A DNA stretch of 64,000 nt from JBBSAT01 sp046351235 (GCA_046351235.1 JAXLYV010000005.1:62001-126000), one strand, 5' to 3'; shown: positions 51,985 to 62,444, counted from the first letter of the stretch. Notes: generated by a model from the sequence alone, not told the origin. A program made the numbers and translations.

Positions 51985-52590
51985 GTGGCGCCGTCGAGCA
52001 CGAGCACGGAGTGGGACGTCGCGCACGAGCGCGATCTCTGCACGCGCGCCGTGGCCGGCGACGAGAAGGCGCTCCGCGCACTGCTCGATCACTTCGCGCC
52101 GCCGCTCCACGACGCCGTCATCCTGCCGCGCGTCGGCTCGCGCCCCGAGGCCGCCGAGATCCTCGAGGACACGCTCTCGCGCGCGGTCGAGCGCATCGCC
52201 GACTTCCGCTGGGAGGGCCCGGCCGGGCTCTGGCCTTGGCTGCGGCGGATCGCGATCCACCGCATCGTGGACGGCGCGCGGCGGCGCAGCGCGGAGCGGC
52301 GCATGACCGAGCGCTACGGCGCCGAGGTGACGGCGCTGCCGCCGCGCATCGAGGCCGGCGCCGAGGCCGCGATGATCGAGGCCGAGGAGCTCGCCGCGAG
52401 ACAGAGGCAGCTCGAGCACGCGCTCGCGGCGCTGAACGAGCGCTACCGGCGCGCGATCGAGCTGCGCATCTTCGAAGAGCAGCCGCGGGAGGCGTGCGCG
52501 GCCGCGCTCGGCGTCACGGTGCCCACGTTCGACGTCGTCCTGCACCGCGCGCTCGCCGCGTTGAAGAAGACCTTCGGACCCCTCACATGA
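51985..52590 (+). CDS. ECF-type RNA polymerase sigma factor
   Basis: About 201 residues from GTG 51985; a TTG at 51946 is also possible. Region 2 is LCTRAVAGDEKALRALLDHFAP with WPWLRRIAIHRIVDGARRR; region 4 is LAALNERYRRAIELRIFEEQPREACAAALGVTVPTFDVVLHRALAALKK. Region 2 is atypical at its start. It heads a four-gene operon with a membrane protein and two lipoproteins (gaps 16, then two 4-bp overlaps), which suggests it senses an envelope signal. Confidence 0.85.
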   Translation: MAPSSTSTEWDVAHERDLCTRAVAGDEKALRALLDHFAPPLHDAVILPRVGSRPEAAEILEDTLSRAVERIADFRWEGPAGLWPWLRRIAIHRIVDGARRRSAERRMTERYGAEVTALPPRIEAGAEAAMIEAEELAARQRQLEHALAALNERYRRAIELRIFEEQPREACAAALGVTVPTFDVVLHRALAALKKTFGPLT

Positions 52591-52606
52591 GACGGAGAGC
52601 CCCGAG

Positions 52607-53080
52607 ATGAGCCACATCGACGACGAGCCCGAGCCGACCGAGGAGGAGCTGCGCGCCGCGGCCGAGCTCGCGCGCGCGCTCGACGAGGGATCGAGCGCCG
52701 AGCCCGGGACCGACGCCGCGTTCGCGCAGGCGCTGCGCGCGACGAAGGGCCAAGCGCCGAAGCTCGCGCCCGAGGTGCGCGTGCGCGCGGTCGATCGCGC
52801 GATGCAGCGCGGCGCGGGCGCGGCGAGAACGCGGGCGCGCGTGCGCTGGCTCGCGGCCGCCGCGGTCGTGTTGATCACGCTGGGCCTGCCGCTCGGGCTC
52901 TCGCTCTGGCCCGACCCGGCGCCGGACCTGCGCACGGTGCGCTACGGCGGGCCGACGAGCGCGATCTTCGAGGCGCCCTTCGCCGACGAGCAGCGCGCGA
53001 GCGAGCGCATGGATCGCATCACCACGGTGCGCGCGCACGACTACTTCGCGGCCTGGGCCGCGGCGGGAGACGCGCCATGA
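52607..53080 (+). CDS. Single-helix membrane protein, probable anti-sigma factor
   Basis: 157 residues. A charged N-terminal 85 residues, one membrane helix (WLAAAAVVLITLGLPLGLSL) and a 55-residue outer part. No zinc-binding HXXXCXXC is present. Position right after the sigma gene and this topology make it a likely anti-sigma factor, by inference only. The stop overlaps the next ATG. Confidence 0.7.
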   Translation: MSHIDDEPEPTEEELRAAAELARALDEGSSAEPGTDAAFAQALRATKGQAPKLAPEVRVRAVDRAMQRGAGAARTRARVRWLAAAAVVLITLGLPLGLSLWPDPAPDLRTVRYGGPTSAIFEAPFADEQRASERMDRITTVRAHDYFAAWAAAGDAP

Positions 53081-53634
53081 AGCCCCTCTTCTTCTGCGGG
53101 GTGCTCGCGCTGGCGGTGGGCTGCGCGTCGCAAGGCCGTCCGGGCGATGGCGAGGCGAGCGCCGTGGCGCCCTCGCAGGCGCTGCTCTCGGCGCTCGGCA
53201 CGGCGCAGGCATTGCAGCACGAGTCGGACGAGCGCGAGGCGCGCGGCGAGATCGATCTCGCCGTCGCGAGCGCGCGCCGGATCCTCGAGGTGCCCTTCGA
53301 CGCCGATGCGCCCGAGCGCGAGGACGTGCGTCTCGATGCCTACGGCCGCCTGGCCGAGCTCGAGCTCGCGAGGAGCGACGACGCGGCCGCCGAGCGAGAG
53401 GCGCAGGCGGGCCTCGGCGAGTCCACGCGCGACAGCTACTTCCGCGCGCGCCTCCACGTGGTGCTCGGTCGCGTGCACCAGGCGCGCGCCGCCGCGCTGC
53501 GCGAGCGCGGCGACGAGAACGGCGCCCGCGTCGAGTCGGAGGCTGCGATCGACGCGCTCGAGCGCAGCATCGCGATCAACCGCGTCGTGCTCGGCCTGCC
53601 GGCCGAGCCGGCGCACGGAGAAGAGACGCCATGA
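53077..53634 (+). CDS. Lipoprotein with helical (TPR-like) repeats
   Basis: 185 residues. Signal peptide with lipobox AVGC, then helical pairs such as DEREARGEIDLAVASARRILEV and DAYGRLAELELARSDDAAAEREAQAG that look like TPRs. Overlaps both neighbours by 4 bp, so it is translated with the sigma operon. Probably a periplasmic partner of the signal pathway. Confidence 0.75.
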   Translation: MKPLFFCGVLALAVGCASQGRPGDGEASAVAPSQALLSALGTAQALQHESDEREARGEIDLAVASARRILEVPFDADAPEREDVRLDAYGRLAELELARSDDAAAEREAQAGLGESTRDSYFRARLHVVLGRVHQARAAALRERGDENGARVESEAAIDALERSIAINRVVLGLPAEPAHGEETP

Positions 53635-54041
53635 AGCGAAGGATCGGCCTCACCCTGTTCGCGCTCGCTCTCGCGGGCATGCCCTTCGCTGCTGGCTGCG
53701 GCGGCGCGATGGCCGAGCGTCGCGAAGAGCCGCAGCCCGACGCGCGCGCCCAGATGAACGAGCAGGAGGCGCGCCTTCGCGCGGCGCAGCAAGAGCTCGA
53801 GGAGGCGGGCCCCGCTTGCGAGGGCCGCTGCCGCGCGAGCACGTCGATCTGCGACGCCGCGCACCGCATCTGCCAGCTCGCCTCGGATCTCGGCGACGAG
53901 ACCTCGCGCGCCCGCTGCGCCCGCGCCGACGCCTCGTGCTCCGACGCGACGACGGCGACCACCGAGTGCGCGTGCACGCCGGCGAGCGAGGACGCGGGCC
54001 GCGTCTCCGTCCTCGGCGCGACCCACCCGCACGCGACGTAG
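53631..54041 (+). CDS. Cysteine-rich lipoprotein
   Basis: 136 residues. Signal peptide with lipobox AAGC. A coiled-coil stretch (MNEQEARLRAAQQELEEAG) is followed by a Cys-rich part: CEGRC, ICDAAHRICQLA, RCARADASC and CAC, probably disulfide-bonded. Last gene of the sigma-factor operon. Confidence 0.75.
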   Translation: MKRRIGLTLFALALAGMPFAAGCGGAMAERREEPQPDARAQMNEQEARLRAAQQELEEAGPACEGRCRASTSICDAAHRICQLASDLGDETSRARCARADASCSDATTATTECACTPASEDAGRVSVLGATHPHAT

Positions 54042-54186
54042 GCCGCCGTAAGCGGTTCGCCCCATTCGCGGGGCGACAGACCCTTGCCACAGATCGCCGG
54101 GCGGCCGAATCTCGGTGGCCAACCGCTGAGGTCACCGTGCCGGAGACGGGACGGCACGACGCTCGTGACCGACGCTCCTCAGGGAG

Positions 54187-55089
54187 TCAGCGGAACGGGC
54201 CGACGGATCGCTCGCGGAGCTTCTCCGCGATGCGCGAGCTCGCATCGACGAGCGCGAGCGCGCGCTCGCGTGCGGCCCTCGCGTGCTCCGCGTTGCCCTG
54301 CGCGGCGTGGATCTCGAAGAGCAGCGCCCAGGCGGCTGCGTCGCGCTCGCTCGTGAGCAGGTGCTCGCGCAGCATCGCCTCGGCGCGCGCGAGATGGCCG
54401 AGCGCGTGCGCGGCGTAGGCATCGACCAGACGCGCGTGACCTTCGACGCGACGTCGCTGACCCTCGTCGAGCCCGAGCGACGGCAGACGCGCGCGAAGCT
54501 CGATCACCGCCTTCGCGTGCTGCTCGGCCTCGTCGCGCGGAACGCTGCCCTCGGAGAACCGGAAGCGCGCGCGATGCAGCGGGAGCATCAGCCGCGTGGC
54601 TTCCGACACCGACGACGCGTCGAACGCCGCGAGCACGGCCGAGGCGGCCGCCGCATCCCCGAGCGTGTGGTGCGCGTACGCCTCGTAGATCGCGTCCTCT
54701 GCGGTGCGTCGCTCGGCGGGGATCGTAGCGAGCGCGAGCAGGGTGCCGCCGGGGTCGCCGAATCGGAACGCCGCGTGCGCGACCTCGCGCGTCGCCGCGT
54801 CGTCGTCCGCGAGCGCCAGGAGCGCCTCCACGACGCGGCGGCGGACCGCGACGGCGGAGCCCATCGCGCGCTCGAGCGCCCAGATCAGGCTCGCGCGCGC
54901 GTCGGCGATCGGCTCGACGACCCGCTTCGTTTCGTCCTCGACGACGATGTCGTTGCACAGGCCGATGCAGCGATCACAGATCATCACGTTCGGTCCGGCG
55001 ATCAGCTTCTTCACCTCGCGCTGCGGCTTGCCGCAGAACGAGCACTGAGGCGCCGCGGGCGGCGGAGGCTCTTTCGACCAGAACGCCAT
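54187..55089 (-). CDS. ClpX-type zinc-finger protein without an AAA+ domain
   Basis: 300 residues. The N-terminus CSFCGKPQREVKKLIAGP and ICDRCIGLCNDIV is an excellent match to the zinc-binding domain of ClpX, with all four cysteines. In ClpX an AAA+ ATPase follows; here the rest (about 60-300) is helical and TPR-like (AIYEAYAHHTLGDAAAASAVL, AWALLFEIHAAQGNAEHARAA). No Walker motif exists. It may bind ClpX adaptors, substrates or ClpX itself by domain dimerisation, which is an inference. Confidence 0.85.
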   Translation of the reverse strand: MAFWSKEPPPPAAPQCSFCGKPQREVKKLIAGPNVMICDRCIGLCNDIVVEDETKRVVEPIADARASLIWALERAMGSAVAVRRRVVEALLALADDDAATREVAHAAFRFGDPGGTLLALATIPAERRTAEDAIYEAYAHHTLGDAAAASAVLAAFDASSVSEATRLMLPLHRARFRFSEGSVPRDEAEQHAKAVIELRARLPSLGLDEGQRRRVEGHARLVDAYAAHALGHLARAEAMLREHLLTSERDAAAWALLFEIHAAQGNAEHARAARERALALVDASSRIAEKLRERSVGPFR

Positions 55090-55213
55090 CGCTTCGAGCC
55101 TAGCAGGTCGGAGCGCGCGCCCTCGAGCAGCGGCGGGCCCACGTGCCGAGGGTACGACGTCGGGACGCGATGGAGGACCGCCGTATCACGTCGGACGACT
55201 GCGCCTCGCGCGT

Positions 55214-55588
55214 TCAGCGGTCGCAGGCGATGCAGTACGAGCTGTCGCCGACGCGCATGCAGGCGGAGCCGTCCGCGCACTCGGAGAAGCTCCCGCAGTA
55301 GCAGACGTCTCCGTCGCATCGATCGGCGTTCGCGCAGCGGTACCGATCGCTCGGGAGGACGTGCGCGTCGCCATGCAACGAGGCGCAGCGTGCGATCGCG
55401 AGCCCATGGCTGGCGAGGCCCTCTGCCCAATCGTCGCAGTAGGACTCGCACGAGAATCCGATCACGGGCGGAGCCTGCCAGCGACACGAGCCTCCACCGT
55501 CGGGAGCGACCTCGTGCGTGGTCGCGCAAGCGGTGAGCAGGACGCCCAGCAGCGAGGCGCGAGCGGTCAGCCGTCGCAGGCGAAGCAT
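55214..55588 (-). CDS. Cysteine-rich lipoprotein, tandem paralog 2
   Basis: 124 residues. Signal peptide with lipobox LTAC. SCRWQAPP, YCDDWAEGLASHG and CADGSACMR...CIACD follow the same pattern as the adjacent gene 55567-55950. About twelve cysteines suggest a disulfide-rich surface module. The start overlaps the end of its paralog by 22 bp. Confidence 0.7.
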   Translation of the reverse strand: MLRLRRLTARASLLGVLLTACATTHEVAPDGGGSCRWQAPPVIGFSCESYCDDWAEGLASHGLAIARCASLHGDAHVLPSDRYRCANADRCDGDVCYCGSFSECADGSACMRVGDSSYCIACDR

Positions 55589-55950
55589 CGCGCCTCCGCG
55601 TCACCCGGAAGTCGTCCGCAGGCCTGGCCGTCGGGGCACGGTGGGGCGGCCCCACAGCGAGGTGGACTCCATCGGTCCGCGGACTCGCAGCCGTTCGTCG
55701 TGCAGCCAGCGTAGGTCTCCAGATCGGAGCCGCGCGCGAGACGGGTCGCCCAACCGGTGCATCGCGTTTCGCCGGCCCCGTCGCACACGCCGGGGCGGGG
55801 CGGCGCCTCCCAACGACAGCCGTGGAAGCCCGAGTCGTTCGGACCGACGTCGCTGCGGTCGACTGGTGTCGCGGCACACCCGAGGCAGAGGAGCGTCAGC
55901 CCGACGAGGGGCGCGGGACGCCACGAGTGGTTGCGCCGCACGACGCGCAT
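55567..55950 (-). CDS. Cysteine-rich lipoprotein, tandem paralog 1
   Basis: 127 residues from ATG 55950 (longer starts are possible). Lipobox LGCAAT. GCRWEAPP, TRCTGWATRLARG and CPDGQACGRL...CFACDG are shared with the downstream paralog, so the two arose by tandem duplication. No known family. Confidence 0.68.
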   Translation of the reverse strand: MRVVRRNHSWRPAPLVGLTLLCLGCAATPVDRSDVGPNDSGFHGCRWEAPPRPGVCDGAGETRCTGWATRLARGSDLETYAGCTTNGCESADRWSPPRCGAAPPCPDGQACGRLPGDAEARCFACDG

Positions 55951-56229
55951 CGAAGCCGCGTCGTGCGCTCGACGATGGAAAAGGCGCATCTCGATTCCCG
56001 GGTCGGGACCGCGCGAGCTGCGCGGCGCCAGCAGCATACGGGATTCGCGGGCCACGCACGGCCCGCGTCGCGCTCGGAGCGCCACGCGGCAAGCGAGCGG
56101 CGACGCGTACCACGATCTCTCTCGATCACTCGGCTTCAGGCGCAGCGATGCACGTCACGCAACGCCGGTCGGATGCCGTCGTCGTGCACGCGCTGCTATC
56201 GCCGAGCTGGCGCAGCTCCGGCGTGTGCC

Positions 56230-56814
56230 TCAGGGGCAGGGGACCATCGCGTCGTGCTCTTCGACCGAGGCGTAGTAGCCCTCGGGGAAGCGGTAGATGT
56301 CGGCGCAGCCGGCCGCATCACTGCGCAGGATCTCGTAGCCTGAGCGGTGACCACACCACATTCGGTCGACGGCCAACGAGAAGTGCCACTGACAGGTCGC
56401 GTCGCAGCTCGGCGTCGCGGCGAGCGCTTCCTCGGGCGTCGCATACTGCGCGAGCTCGGGATCGAACGCGTAGATGTCGGGGCAGCCCTGGTCGCTCGTG
56501 AAGTGACTCAGGAACGTGTAGTCGCCGGCGCAGAGCACGATCACTTCGTCCACGCCCACGTAGTTGCAGCGCGCGACGTCGGCGTCGTTGCCGGCGTCCG
56601 AGGGAACCCACGCGTCGACGACCGTGGCGTCGCGGCGGCCGGAGTCCTCGGTGGGCGTTCCCGCGTCGTTCTCGGGGCTGCCGGTGTCCACCGTCGCGGC
56701 GTCGGTGCCGTTGCCGGTGGTGCCGTTGCCGCAGCCCGCGACGAGCGCGAGCCCGGCGAGGGTGGTGGAAGCCAAGAACGAGGAGAGGCGAAGACGGCTC
56801 ATGGCCGAATCCAT
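56230..56814 (-). CDS. Lipoprotein of unknown function
   Basis: 194 residues from ATG 56814 (or 190 from 56802). Signal peptide with lipobox VAGC, then an Asn/Gly/Thr- and Asp-rich linker. The C-terminal 110 residues hold two related parts with CPDIYAFDPELAQYATPEEALAA and CADIYRFPEGYYASVEEHDAM, a small internal duplication with paired cysteines. No known family. Confidence 0.72.
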   Translation of the reverse strand: MDSAMSRLRLSSFLASTTLAGLALVAGCGNGTTGNGTDAATVDTGSPENDAGTPTEDSGRRDATVVDAWVPSDAGNDADVARCNYVGVDEVIVLCAGDYTFLSHFTSDQGCPDIYAFDPELAQYATPEEALAATPSCDATCQWHFSLAVDRMWCGHRSGYEILRSDAAGCADIYRFPEGYYASVEEHDAMVPCP

Positions 56815-56917
56815 GGCGGTTCCGTCGCCATCGTCAAGCCCACCCTCGGAGGAACTGTAAGGTCCGCGTCCGACTCGCGTTCCTCGGGCGTCGCGCGAAA
56901 CGCGCTCGAGGTGCACC

Positions 56918-57736
56918 GTGGACGCTCGATCCCTGCTTTCTCGTTCTTTCGTCGGCGCGATCGGCCTCGTGTCGCTCGCGCTCCTCTTCTTCCTCATGCC
57001 GCTCGCCGCCCAGGCCCAGCCCTGTCGCGACGCGACGGGCGAGATCGTTCCGTGCGCCGGAGCGCCCCTCGTCACGACGACCGTCGTCGCGCCGGCGGTC
57101 GACGAGCCCGTGGTCGAGCCGCCGCGCCCGCCCGCGTCGGACGCGCCGGGCTACTTCGATCTCATGTGGTACGTCGACCTCGTCGATCCGAGCACCGTCA
57201 CCTTCACGCCCGATGCGCCGGCCACGATCCCCGAGATCGAGCGCGGCACGCACCTCGGCAACGTCGCGCCCGGCTTCGATCGCGCGTTCGGCGGCCTCAC
57301 GCTCGGTGGCGGCTACCGCCCCGCGCCCTGGCTGCGCCTGCCCGACCTGCGCGTGAGCGTCGGCTACGCCGACTTCGAAGGCGCGCCCGTCACCCTCGAG
57401 GGCGGCCCGCAGGCGCTCGTCGGCGCGATGCGCGACGTGTGGAACGTGCGCCTCCAGATCGGCGGCGGCCTCGACCTGCGCGTCGACGTCGTGCGCCTCT
57501 TCGCGCTCGCGCACTTCTCGGTGGGCGGCTACTTCGCCTCCGTCGACGTCGGCGGCAGCAGCATCGGCGAGCTCGGCCGCGACACGTTCTCCGCGCTCTC
57601 GCTCGAGGCTGGCTGGACCGCGGGCATCGAGATCGAGATCGTCCCCGACCTCTCCTACACGATCGGCTACCGCCACACGCACACGGGCGTCGAGCAGAAC
57701 ACCTTGTTCTTCGGGATCGACGTGGCCTTGCGCTGA
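56918..57736 (+). CDS. Probable outer-membrane beta-barrel protein
   Basis: 272 residues from GTG 56918, signal peptide ending AQAQP. After a short linker the sequence alternates in beta-strand fashion (LRVSVGYADFEG, VRLQIGGGLDLRVDVVRLFALAHFSVGGYFASVD, YTIGYRHTHTG) and ends in a strand with terminal aromatic-type pattern FFGIDVALR. Likely an 8-stranded barrel or similar. Confidence 0.7.
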   Translation: MDARSLLSRSFVGAIGLVSLALLFFLMPLAAQAQPCRDATGEIVPCAGAPLVTTTVVAPAVDEPVVEPPRPPASDAPGYFDLMWYVDLVDPSTVTFTPDAPATIPEIERGTHLGNVAPGFDRAFGGLTLGGGYRPAPWLRLPDLRVSVGYADFEGAPVTLEGGPQALVGAMRDVWNVRLQIGGGLDLRVDVVRLFALAHFSVGGYFASVDVGGSSIGELGRDTFSALSLEAGWTAGIEIEIVPDLSYTIGYRHTHTGVEQNTLFFGIDVALR

Positions 57737-57791
57737 GGTGGCGCTCGTTTTCCTTTCCGCTGCAACGAAATCCGCGTTAGATCCTCGCGCG

Positions 57792-58184
57792 ATGATCGCG
57801 CTGGTTCGATCGGCGATGGTGGCCTTCTATCCGCGCACGGACGAGCTGCCCGGGCTCGAGGACACGGGCATCGACGAGTTCCTGCGGCAGTTCAAGCTCG
57901 AGACCACGTTCCTGATGTGGCTCGGCACGGTGATGGGCGCGCTCGTCTATCACTTCTCGCCGCTGATCACGATCTTCGTCCCGCTGCCGGCGTTCCTCCT
58001 CAGCAAGCGCCTGCGCGACAAGCACGCCTACGCGCTCGGCGCGCATCCGATCTACCTCGTGCGCCAGACCGCGATGCTCGTGAAGCTGCCGGCGGGCCTG
58101 TGCTGGGGAAGGCATCCCGCGGTGCGCGCGAAGTTCGCGCTGCCGCCGCTCGCCGCCGATCCCGATACGTGGAGGACCTCGTGA
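57792..58184 (+). CDS. Small partner protein of GMC oxidoreductase
   Basis: 130 residues from ATG 57792 (GTG 57738 possible). TDELPGLEDTGIDEFLRQFK precedes a hydrophobic stretch of two helices (MWLGTVMGALVYHFSPLITIFVPLPAFLL). The stop overlaps the GTG of the oxidoreductase gene. It may anchor the enzyme to the membrane; this is inferred from the coupling. Confidence 0.68.
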   Translation: MIALVRSAMVAFYPRTDELPGLEDTGIDEFLRQFKLETTFLMWLGTVMGALVYHFSPLITIFVPLPAFLLSKRLRDKHAYALGAHPIYLVRQTAMLVKLPAGLCWGRHPAVRAKFALPPLAADPDTWRTS

Positions 58185-59710
58185 CCCACGTCTCGTTCCG
58201 CGATCGCGCGGAGCCGCCCTACGAGTCGGAGGTCGACTACGTCGTCGTCGGCAGCGGCGCGGGCGGCGCAGCGGCGGCCTCCACGCTCTCGCGCGCGGGC
58301 GTGAGCGTCGCGATCGTCGAGGCCGGCGCCTGGCGCGACCCCGATCAGTACCCCCACTCGACGTACGGATCGTTCCGCGATCTGATGGACGACTGGGGCG
58401 CGCAGCTCGCGGTCGGCCGCGCGCTCTGGCCCATCGTGCAGGCACGCTGCATGGGCGGCACCACGGTGATCAACTCGGCCATCTGCGTGCGCACGCCGGC
58501 CGACGTGTTCGATCGCTGGGAGCGCGAGGCCGGCATCGGCGGCGCCGCCGGCGGGCGCGGCTCGCTGCGCGATCGCGTGTGGGCGCACCAGGACGCCATC
58601 GAGCGCGAGCTCTCGGTCGAGGAAGTGCCGGCCGCGGCGCGCGGGCGCAGCAACGAGCTCGCGATGCTCGGCGCCGAGAAGGCGGGCTTCCCCGAGAGCC
58701 ACTACATGCGGCGCTACGTGAAGGGCTGCATCGGCTCGGGCCAGTGCCTGCAGGGCTGCCGCGCGCTGAAGAAGCAGAGCACGAACATCACGCTCGTCCC
58801 GGAGGTCGAGAAGAAGGGCCTCGTGCTCTCGTCGGCGCCCGTCGATCGCATCGTGCTCGAGGGCCGACGCGCGACCGGGGTGCGCGGCCACTTCGTGCAT
58901 CCGCGCACGCGCCAGAAGGGGGCGGCCTTCCACGTGCGCGCGAAGAAGGGCGTGCTCGTCGCCGCCTCGGTGACGCACACGCCCGTCTTGCTCATGGCGA
59001 GCGGCGTGAAGAACAAGTCGCTCGGGAAGTACTTCCGCGCGCACCCCGGCACGGGCGTGTTCGGCTGCTACGCCGACCCCGTGGATCAGAACGTCGGCGC
59101 CACGCAGGGCTGGGCCTCGACGGGGTATCGCGAGCACCCGGGCCTGAAGCTCGAGACGCTCTCGATCCCGCTCGAGCTCGTGGCCTCGCGCTTCTCGGGC
59201 GGCGGGCTCGAGCTGATGAAGCGCATCTCCGAGTACCGCCACGTCGCGATGTGGTGCCACGCGGTGCGCGCCGAGTCGGTCGGCTCGGTCTCGCGGAACT
59301 TCTTCACCGGCAAGCCGCAGGTGAGCTACGGCCTCGATCGCGCCGACATGCTGAAGTTCCGCGAGGGCATGTACCTGCTCGCCAAGCAGCACGTCGCCGC
59401 GGGCGCGCGCGAGCTGATCACCGGCATCGCCGGGATGCCCTTCAAGACGAAGCCGGACGAGATCGAGAAGCTCAAGGACGCGCCGCTCGACCCGCGCGCC
59501 TACATCGCGATCCTCTCGCATCTGTTCGGCGGCGCGGTGATGGGCAGCGACCCCGCGCGCTCTGTCACCGACGGCCGCGGCCGCGTGCACGGCTACGAGG
59601 GCCTCGTGGTCGCCGACGCCTCGGCGATCCCGTCGAACCTCGGCGTGAACCCGCAGCACACGATCATGGGCCTCGCCCGCACCTTCGCCGAGGACCTGCT
59701 CGAGGCCTGA
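58181..59710 (+). CDS. GMC-family FAD oxidoreductase
   Basis: 509 residues from GTG 58181, overlapping the previous stop. VDYVVVGSGAGGAAAASTLS and VAIVEAG are the FAD-binding dinucleotide motif. RCMGGTTVINSAICVRTP is the GMC N-domain, and HLFGGAVMGSDP with NLGVNPQHTIMGLAR the C-domain with its active-site region. A cysteine cluster GCIGSGQCLQGC (about residue 185) is of the kind found in long-chain alcohol and sterol oxidases. Substrate unknown. No signal peptide. Confidence 0.88.
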   Translation: MTHVSFRDRAEPPYESEVDYVVVGSGAGGAAAASTLSRAGVSVAIVEAGAWRDPDQYPHSTYGSFRDLMDDWGAQLAVGRALWPIVQARCMGGTTVINSAICVRTPADVFDRWEREAGIGGAAGGRGSLRDRVWAHQDAIERELSVEEVPAAARGRSNELAMLGAEKAGFPESHYMRRYVKGCIGSGQCLQGCRALKKQSTNITLVPEVEKKGLVLSSAPVDRIVLEGRRATGVRGHFVHPRTRQKGAAFHVRAKKGVLVAASVTHTPVLLMASGVKNKSLGKYFRAHPGTGVFGCYADPVDQNVGATQGWASTGYREHPGLKLETLSIPLELVASRFSGGGLELMKRISEYRHVAMWCHAVRAESVGSVSRNFFTGKPQVSYGLDRADMLKFREGMYLLAKQHVAAGARELITGIAGMPFKTKPDEIEKLKDAPLDPRAYIAILSHLFGGAVMGSDPARSVTDGRGRVHGYEGLVVADASAIPSNLGVNPQHTIMGLARTFAEDLLEA

Positions 59711-59753
59711 CGCCGGAGGGCGCGCATCGCGCGCGCGTGTCAGCTTCGCGCGC

Positions 59754-60395
59754 GTGAGCGCGGGTCAGCCGTCGATCGAGAGCGCCTTCTTCGATCCCTA
59801 TCGCGCGTTGCTCCAGCGCATCCCGCTCTCCCCGCTTCCCGATGCGGCGCGGCTCCAGGCCGAGCTCGGCGCGCTCGTTGCGCCGATCCGCTTCGAGCCG
59901 CAGGCGCCCAAGACGCGGCCGCGGCGGCGGAAGGTCACGCTCGACGGGCTCTACGAAGTCCGCATCGCGCGCCTGGGCGTCGTGCCCACGCGCACGCACC
60001 TACACGATGCGATGAACGCGCTCGTCTGGGCGACGTTCCCGCGCAGCAAGCGCCTGCTCGCGCAGCGCCAGTGCGACGCCCTCGTCGCCCAGATCGGCGA
60101 GCGGCCTACGCATCTGCCGAATGCGCGCACGCGGGAGCGTGACGTGCTCGCGATGATCGACGAGGGCGGCATCCTCTCGATCGGCGAGCGCCGGCTCGTG
60201 TTCGGCCACGCGATCCTCGAGCACCTCGCGCAGTCCGACGCGGACGTCCGAGGGTTCCCGATCGCGCTCGACCTCCCGCCCGAGGCGCCGCTCTCGGCCG
60301 TGGACGAGGCCCTCGCGTCGTGGCTCGCCGGCTTCGATCCCTCGGGCGCGCGCGCCGAGGCGGTCGTCGTGTCGCGGCGCCTCGAAGCGGGCTGA
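59754..60395 (+). CDS. DUF3025 family protein
   Basis: 213 residues from GTG 59754. THLHDAMNALVWATFPRSKRLLAQRQCDAL is the DUF3025 signature (H..MNALVW..FP..K), followed by LVFGHAILEHL. Cytoplasmic, function unknown. It follows the GMC gene by 43 bp. Confidence 0.85.
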   Translation: MSAGQPSIESAFFDPYRALLQRIPLSPLPDAARLQAELGALVAPIRFEPQAPKTRPRRRKVTLDGLYEVRIARLGVVPTRTHLHDAMNALVWATFPRSKRLLAQRQCDALVAQIGERPTHLPNARTRERDVLAMIDEGGILSIGERRLVFGHAILEHLAQSDADVRGFPIALDLPPEAPLSAVDEALASWLAGFDPSGARAEAVVVSRRLEAG

Positions 60396-60458
60396 GCGAG
60401 TGCAAACGGCTGCGCACCGCGCACCCGTCGTACACGGCCGATCGGCGGGCTCACTCGC

Positions 60459-61127
60459 TCAGTGGCCGCACTCGGCGTGGACCTCTTCGATCAAGCGAGC
60501 GCGGAACGCAGCCACGGCGGACGGCGCCGTCGTCTCGTCGACCAAGACGGTTCCGTCGGGCCCGGGCGCCGGAACGGGCTCGCGCAGCATCGCGATCACG
60601 GCCTCGCCCAGCTCGAAGTCGACGCCCACCCGCAGCCCGCCCCGCGTGTCGATGATCGCTCCGAGCTCGCAGCGCGCGAGGAGCTGGAGCCGCTCGTGCA
60701 CCTGCACGTCGAAGCGCGTCCCGTCGATGGGGCCGAAGACGAGCTCGAGCACGGGCTCGCCCTCGTCGGCGCCGGTCGCATCGAGGCCCAGGAACACGGC
60801 GGAATAGAGGGCCGGCGGCACCTCGATCGGGATCTCGACTCCGTCCGCGTCGACCGCGAGCAAGGGGAGGTCGTGCCTCTGCGGGTCGAACTCGGCCCCA
60901 CGGTCGCCGACGATGCGGAGCGTCTCGATCCGCAGCCAGAAGCCTTCGATGGGCAGCGTGGGCCCTTCCATCTCGGAGCCGAGGACGACCGTGCCCGGAA
61001 CGCCGGGCAGGCTCCAGGCATCCTGCATCGGCGTCGAAGCGTCCACCTGTGCGCCCGGCGTCGTACACCCCAGCGCGAGCAAGAGCGCGCCGAAGGGGAA
61101 CAGCCGAGTTGCGCCGCCGCGGGTCAC
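60459..61127 (-). CDS. Lipoprotein of unknown function
   Basis: 222 residues. Signal peptide with lipobox LGCTT. The rest is beta-rich (IEGFWLRIETLRIVGDRG, LRVGVDFELGEAVIAML) with no known domain. It follows the sigma-54 activator gene by 34 bp on the same strand. Confidence 0.7.
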   Translation of the reverse strand: MTRGGATRLFPFGALLLALGCTTPGAQVDASTPMQDAWSLPGVPGTVVLGSEMEGPTLPIEGFWLRIETLRIVGDRGAEFDPQRHDLPLLAVDADGVEIPIEVPPALYSAVFLGLDATGADEGEPVLELVFGPIDGTRFDVQVHERLQLLARCELGAIIDTRGGLRVGVDFELGEAVIAMLREPVPAPGPDGTVLVDETTAPSAVAAFRARLIEEVHAECGH

Positions 61128-61161
61128 GACCCTTGCCCATGCGAGGACGAGGCCAACGCGC

Positions 61162-62424
<1,263 letters not shown>

Positions 62425-62444
62425 GTCGGCAGCTCCAAGATTGC

